Positions 27,469 through 28,551 of a stretch of DNA of 28,551 bases are shown in pieces. The DNA comes from a virus. The stretch covers positions 1-28,551 of IMG/VR virus record IMGVR_UViG_3300006641_000129. One strand, 5' to 3'. The notes below the pieces were generated by a model. The model was not told where the DNA came from, did not search any database, and saw only the letters and a program-made list of their open reading frames with translations. Numbering within the stretch: position 1 is the stretch's first letter; the number at the start of each line of letters is the position of its first letter. The position numbers and the translations under genes are program-made.

Positions 27469-28551
27469 TCCAACAGGAATCACGGCTGCGGCAGCAGTCG
27501 CAGTAGGCGGCTCAACCAAGGACAAAAGCAACGCTAGTGTTCTTGCCACCGCACGCACACGACTTGACATGGCAATCTCGGCTTTGTCCGAGTCCCGCGA
27601 AGACGAACTCGACGATCTGCGGTTCTACGCAGCATCCCCAGACAACCAATGGCAGTGGCCCGCCGACGTGCTGGCGACCCGTGGCGCGGTGCAGGGTCAA
27701 ACGATCAACGCCCGCCCTTGTCTGACCATCAACAAGCTGCCGCAACACGTTCACCAAGTCACAAACGAGCAGCGCCAGAACCGCCCACAGCCCAAAGTCA
27801 TTCCTGCTGACGATGCAGCCGATGAAGAAGTGGCAGAGGTCTACAACGGCGTGATTCGTCACATCGAATACATCTCCGATGCCGATGTGGCCTATGACAC
27901 AGCGTGCGAAAACCAAGTGGCATACGGTGAAGGTTACGTGCGTATCCTGACCGAGTATTGCGACGAGAAATCATTCGACCAAGACATCAAGATTGGCCGC
28001 ATCCGCAACAGTTTCAGCGTCTACATGGACCCGCTGATCCAAGACCCTTGCGGTGCAGATGCCGAGTGGTGCTTTATCACCGAAGATTTGCCCCGTTCCG
28101 AGTACGAGCGCCTGTATCCCAACGCTGTGCCCATCACCACCTTGCAAACGTTGGGTGTCGGTGATCAAGAAATCTCCCAATGGCTCAATGAAGACACTGT
28201 TCGCATTGCCGAATACTTCTACAAAGAGTACATTAATGAAAAGCTGAACCTGTACCCCGGCAACGTGACCGCATTTGAAGGCACGCCCGAGGACAAGATG
28301 TTGAAATTGCAGTTTGGTGCACCCGTAAAAAGCCGTAAATCTGAGCGTTGCAAGGTCAAATGGCTCAAAATCAACGGTTACGAGGTGCTTGAAGAAGCCG
28401 ACTGGGCTGGTGTCCATATCCCCGTGATTCGCTGCGTTGGCAACGAATTTGAGGTCGATGGCCGCTTGTATGTGTCCGGTTTGGTCCGAAACGCCAAAGA
28501 TGCCCAGCGCATGTACAACTACTGGGTGTCGCAAGAAGCTGAAATGCTGGC
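27461..28551 (+). CDS. Portal protein, P22 gp1-like (3' end beyond window)
   Basis: The first 363 codons are present and the frame is open at the window edge; P22 gp1 is 725 aa. ATG at 27461 has AGGAG 9 bp upstream. After an Ala-rich start the sequence reads LATARTRLDMAISALSESRE, DDLRFYAASPDNQWQWP, NARPCLTINKLPQHVHQVTN and EQRQNRPQPKVIP, the P22-type portal signature, then AYGEGYVRILTEY and SFSVYMDPLIQDP. It would form the dodecameric DNA channel that binds TerL and later the gp4-like adaptor at 750-1487. Scaffold and coat genes should follow outside the window. Confidence 0.9.
   Translation, partial: MADPTGITAAAAVAVGGSTKDKSNASVLATARTRLDMAISALSESREDELDDLRFYAASPDNQWQWPADVLATRGAVQGQTINARPCLTINKLPQHVHQVTNEQRQNRPQPKVIPADDAADEEVAEVYNGVIRHIEYISDADVAYDTACENQVAYGEGYVRILTEYCDEKSFDQDIKIGRIRNSFSVYMDPLIQDPCGADAEWCFITEDLPRSEYERLYPNAVPITTLQTLGVGDQEISQWLNEDTVRIAEYFYKEYINEKLNLYPGNVTAFEGTPEDKMLKLQFGAPVKSRKSERCKVKWLKINGYEVLEEADWAGVHIPVIRCVGNEFEVDGRLYVSGLVRNAKDAQRMYNYWVSQEAEML

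Noticed and set aside
1-28551. tRNA or rRNA genes
   Set aside because: No cloverleaf with a TTCRANYC-type arm or rRNA-like stretch was recognised by eye; a covariance-model search would be decisive.

Overview
The window is most of the genome of a tailed phage with P22-like (short-tailed, podovirus-type) virion modules. No bacterial housekeeping gene, rRNA, tRNA, IS element, CRISPR array or integrase was seen. Several small early genes resemble those I associate with phages of freshwater Burkholderiales/Betaproteobacteria; that host assignment is an inference from protein style only. At the right edge the portal gene is cut off after about 363 codons. At the left edge the window opens on a terminator hairpin, followed by genes that normally lie after the major capsid gene. 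If the source is circular or permuted, the missing part is the portal C-terminus, scaffold and coat protein.

Layout. (1) 1-10611, rightward late genes: a small decoration-like protein, a small charged protein, P22 gp4-like and gp10-like tail/DNA-stabilisation proteins, a tail fibre, two small structural-type proteins (one cupin-like), three DNA-ejection proteins (gp7/gp20/gp16 positions), then a lysis cassette (coiled-coil membrane protein, M15 endolysin, holin). (2) 18336-10564, leftward replication block: ribbon-helix-helix regulator, coiled-coil/linker protein, 57-aa protein, DUF2800 Cas4-like nuclease, DUF2815 single-stranded DNA-binding protein, family B DNA polymerase, DUF3310, VRR-NUC nuclease, small protein, SNF2-type helicase and three small proteins. 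(3) 18466-20987, rightward: a 13-codon leader ORF coupled to a Prim-Pol/PriCT-2/DUF3987 primase-helicase. It is divergent from block 2 across a compact double promoter. (4) 24176-21012, leftward block of at least twelve very small, mostly ATGA-overlapping early genes plus an HTH/AT-hook protein. (5) 24177-24899, a 723-bp gene-free control region packed with short palindromes. (6) 24900-28551, rightward packaging genes: TerS, a 22-aa membrane micro-protein, TerL, a small basic protein, a GroES-like co-chaperonin and the portal.

How it fits together. The two leftward blocks look early (regulators, replication, small host-directed proteins). The rightward arm reads packaging, head, tail, ejection, lysis as one late unit, starting at an extended -10 promoter almost on top of the terS start codon. 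Replication combines the phage's own primase-helicase, PolB, SSB, SNF2 helicase and two PD-(D/E)XK nucleases. The most noteworthy region is 24211-24836, about a dozen copies of an 11-bp palindrome (consensus ACCCASYGGGT) plus three tandem TGTCACNN octamers and an AT-rich tract. Some palindromes overlap the leftward promoter. This looks like a combined operator array and/or replication origin. Eight genes below 60 codons were recovered by following ATGA stop/start overlaps; most belong to the early blocks, and one 22-aa membrane peptide sits between the terminase subunits.
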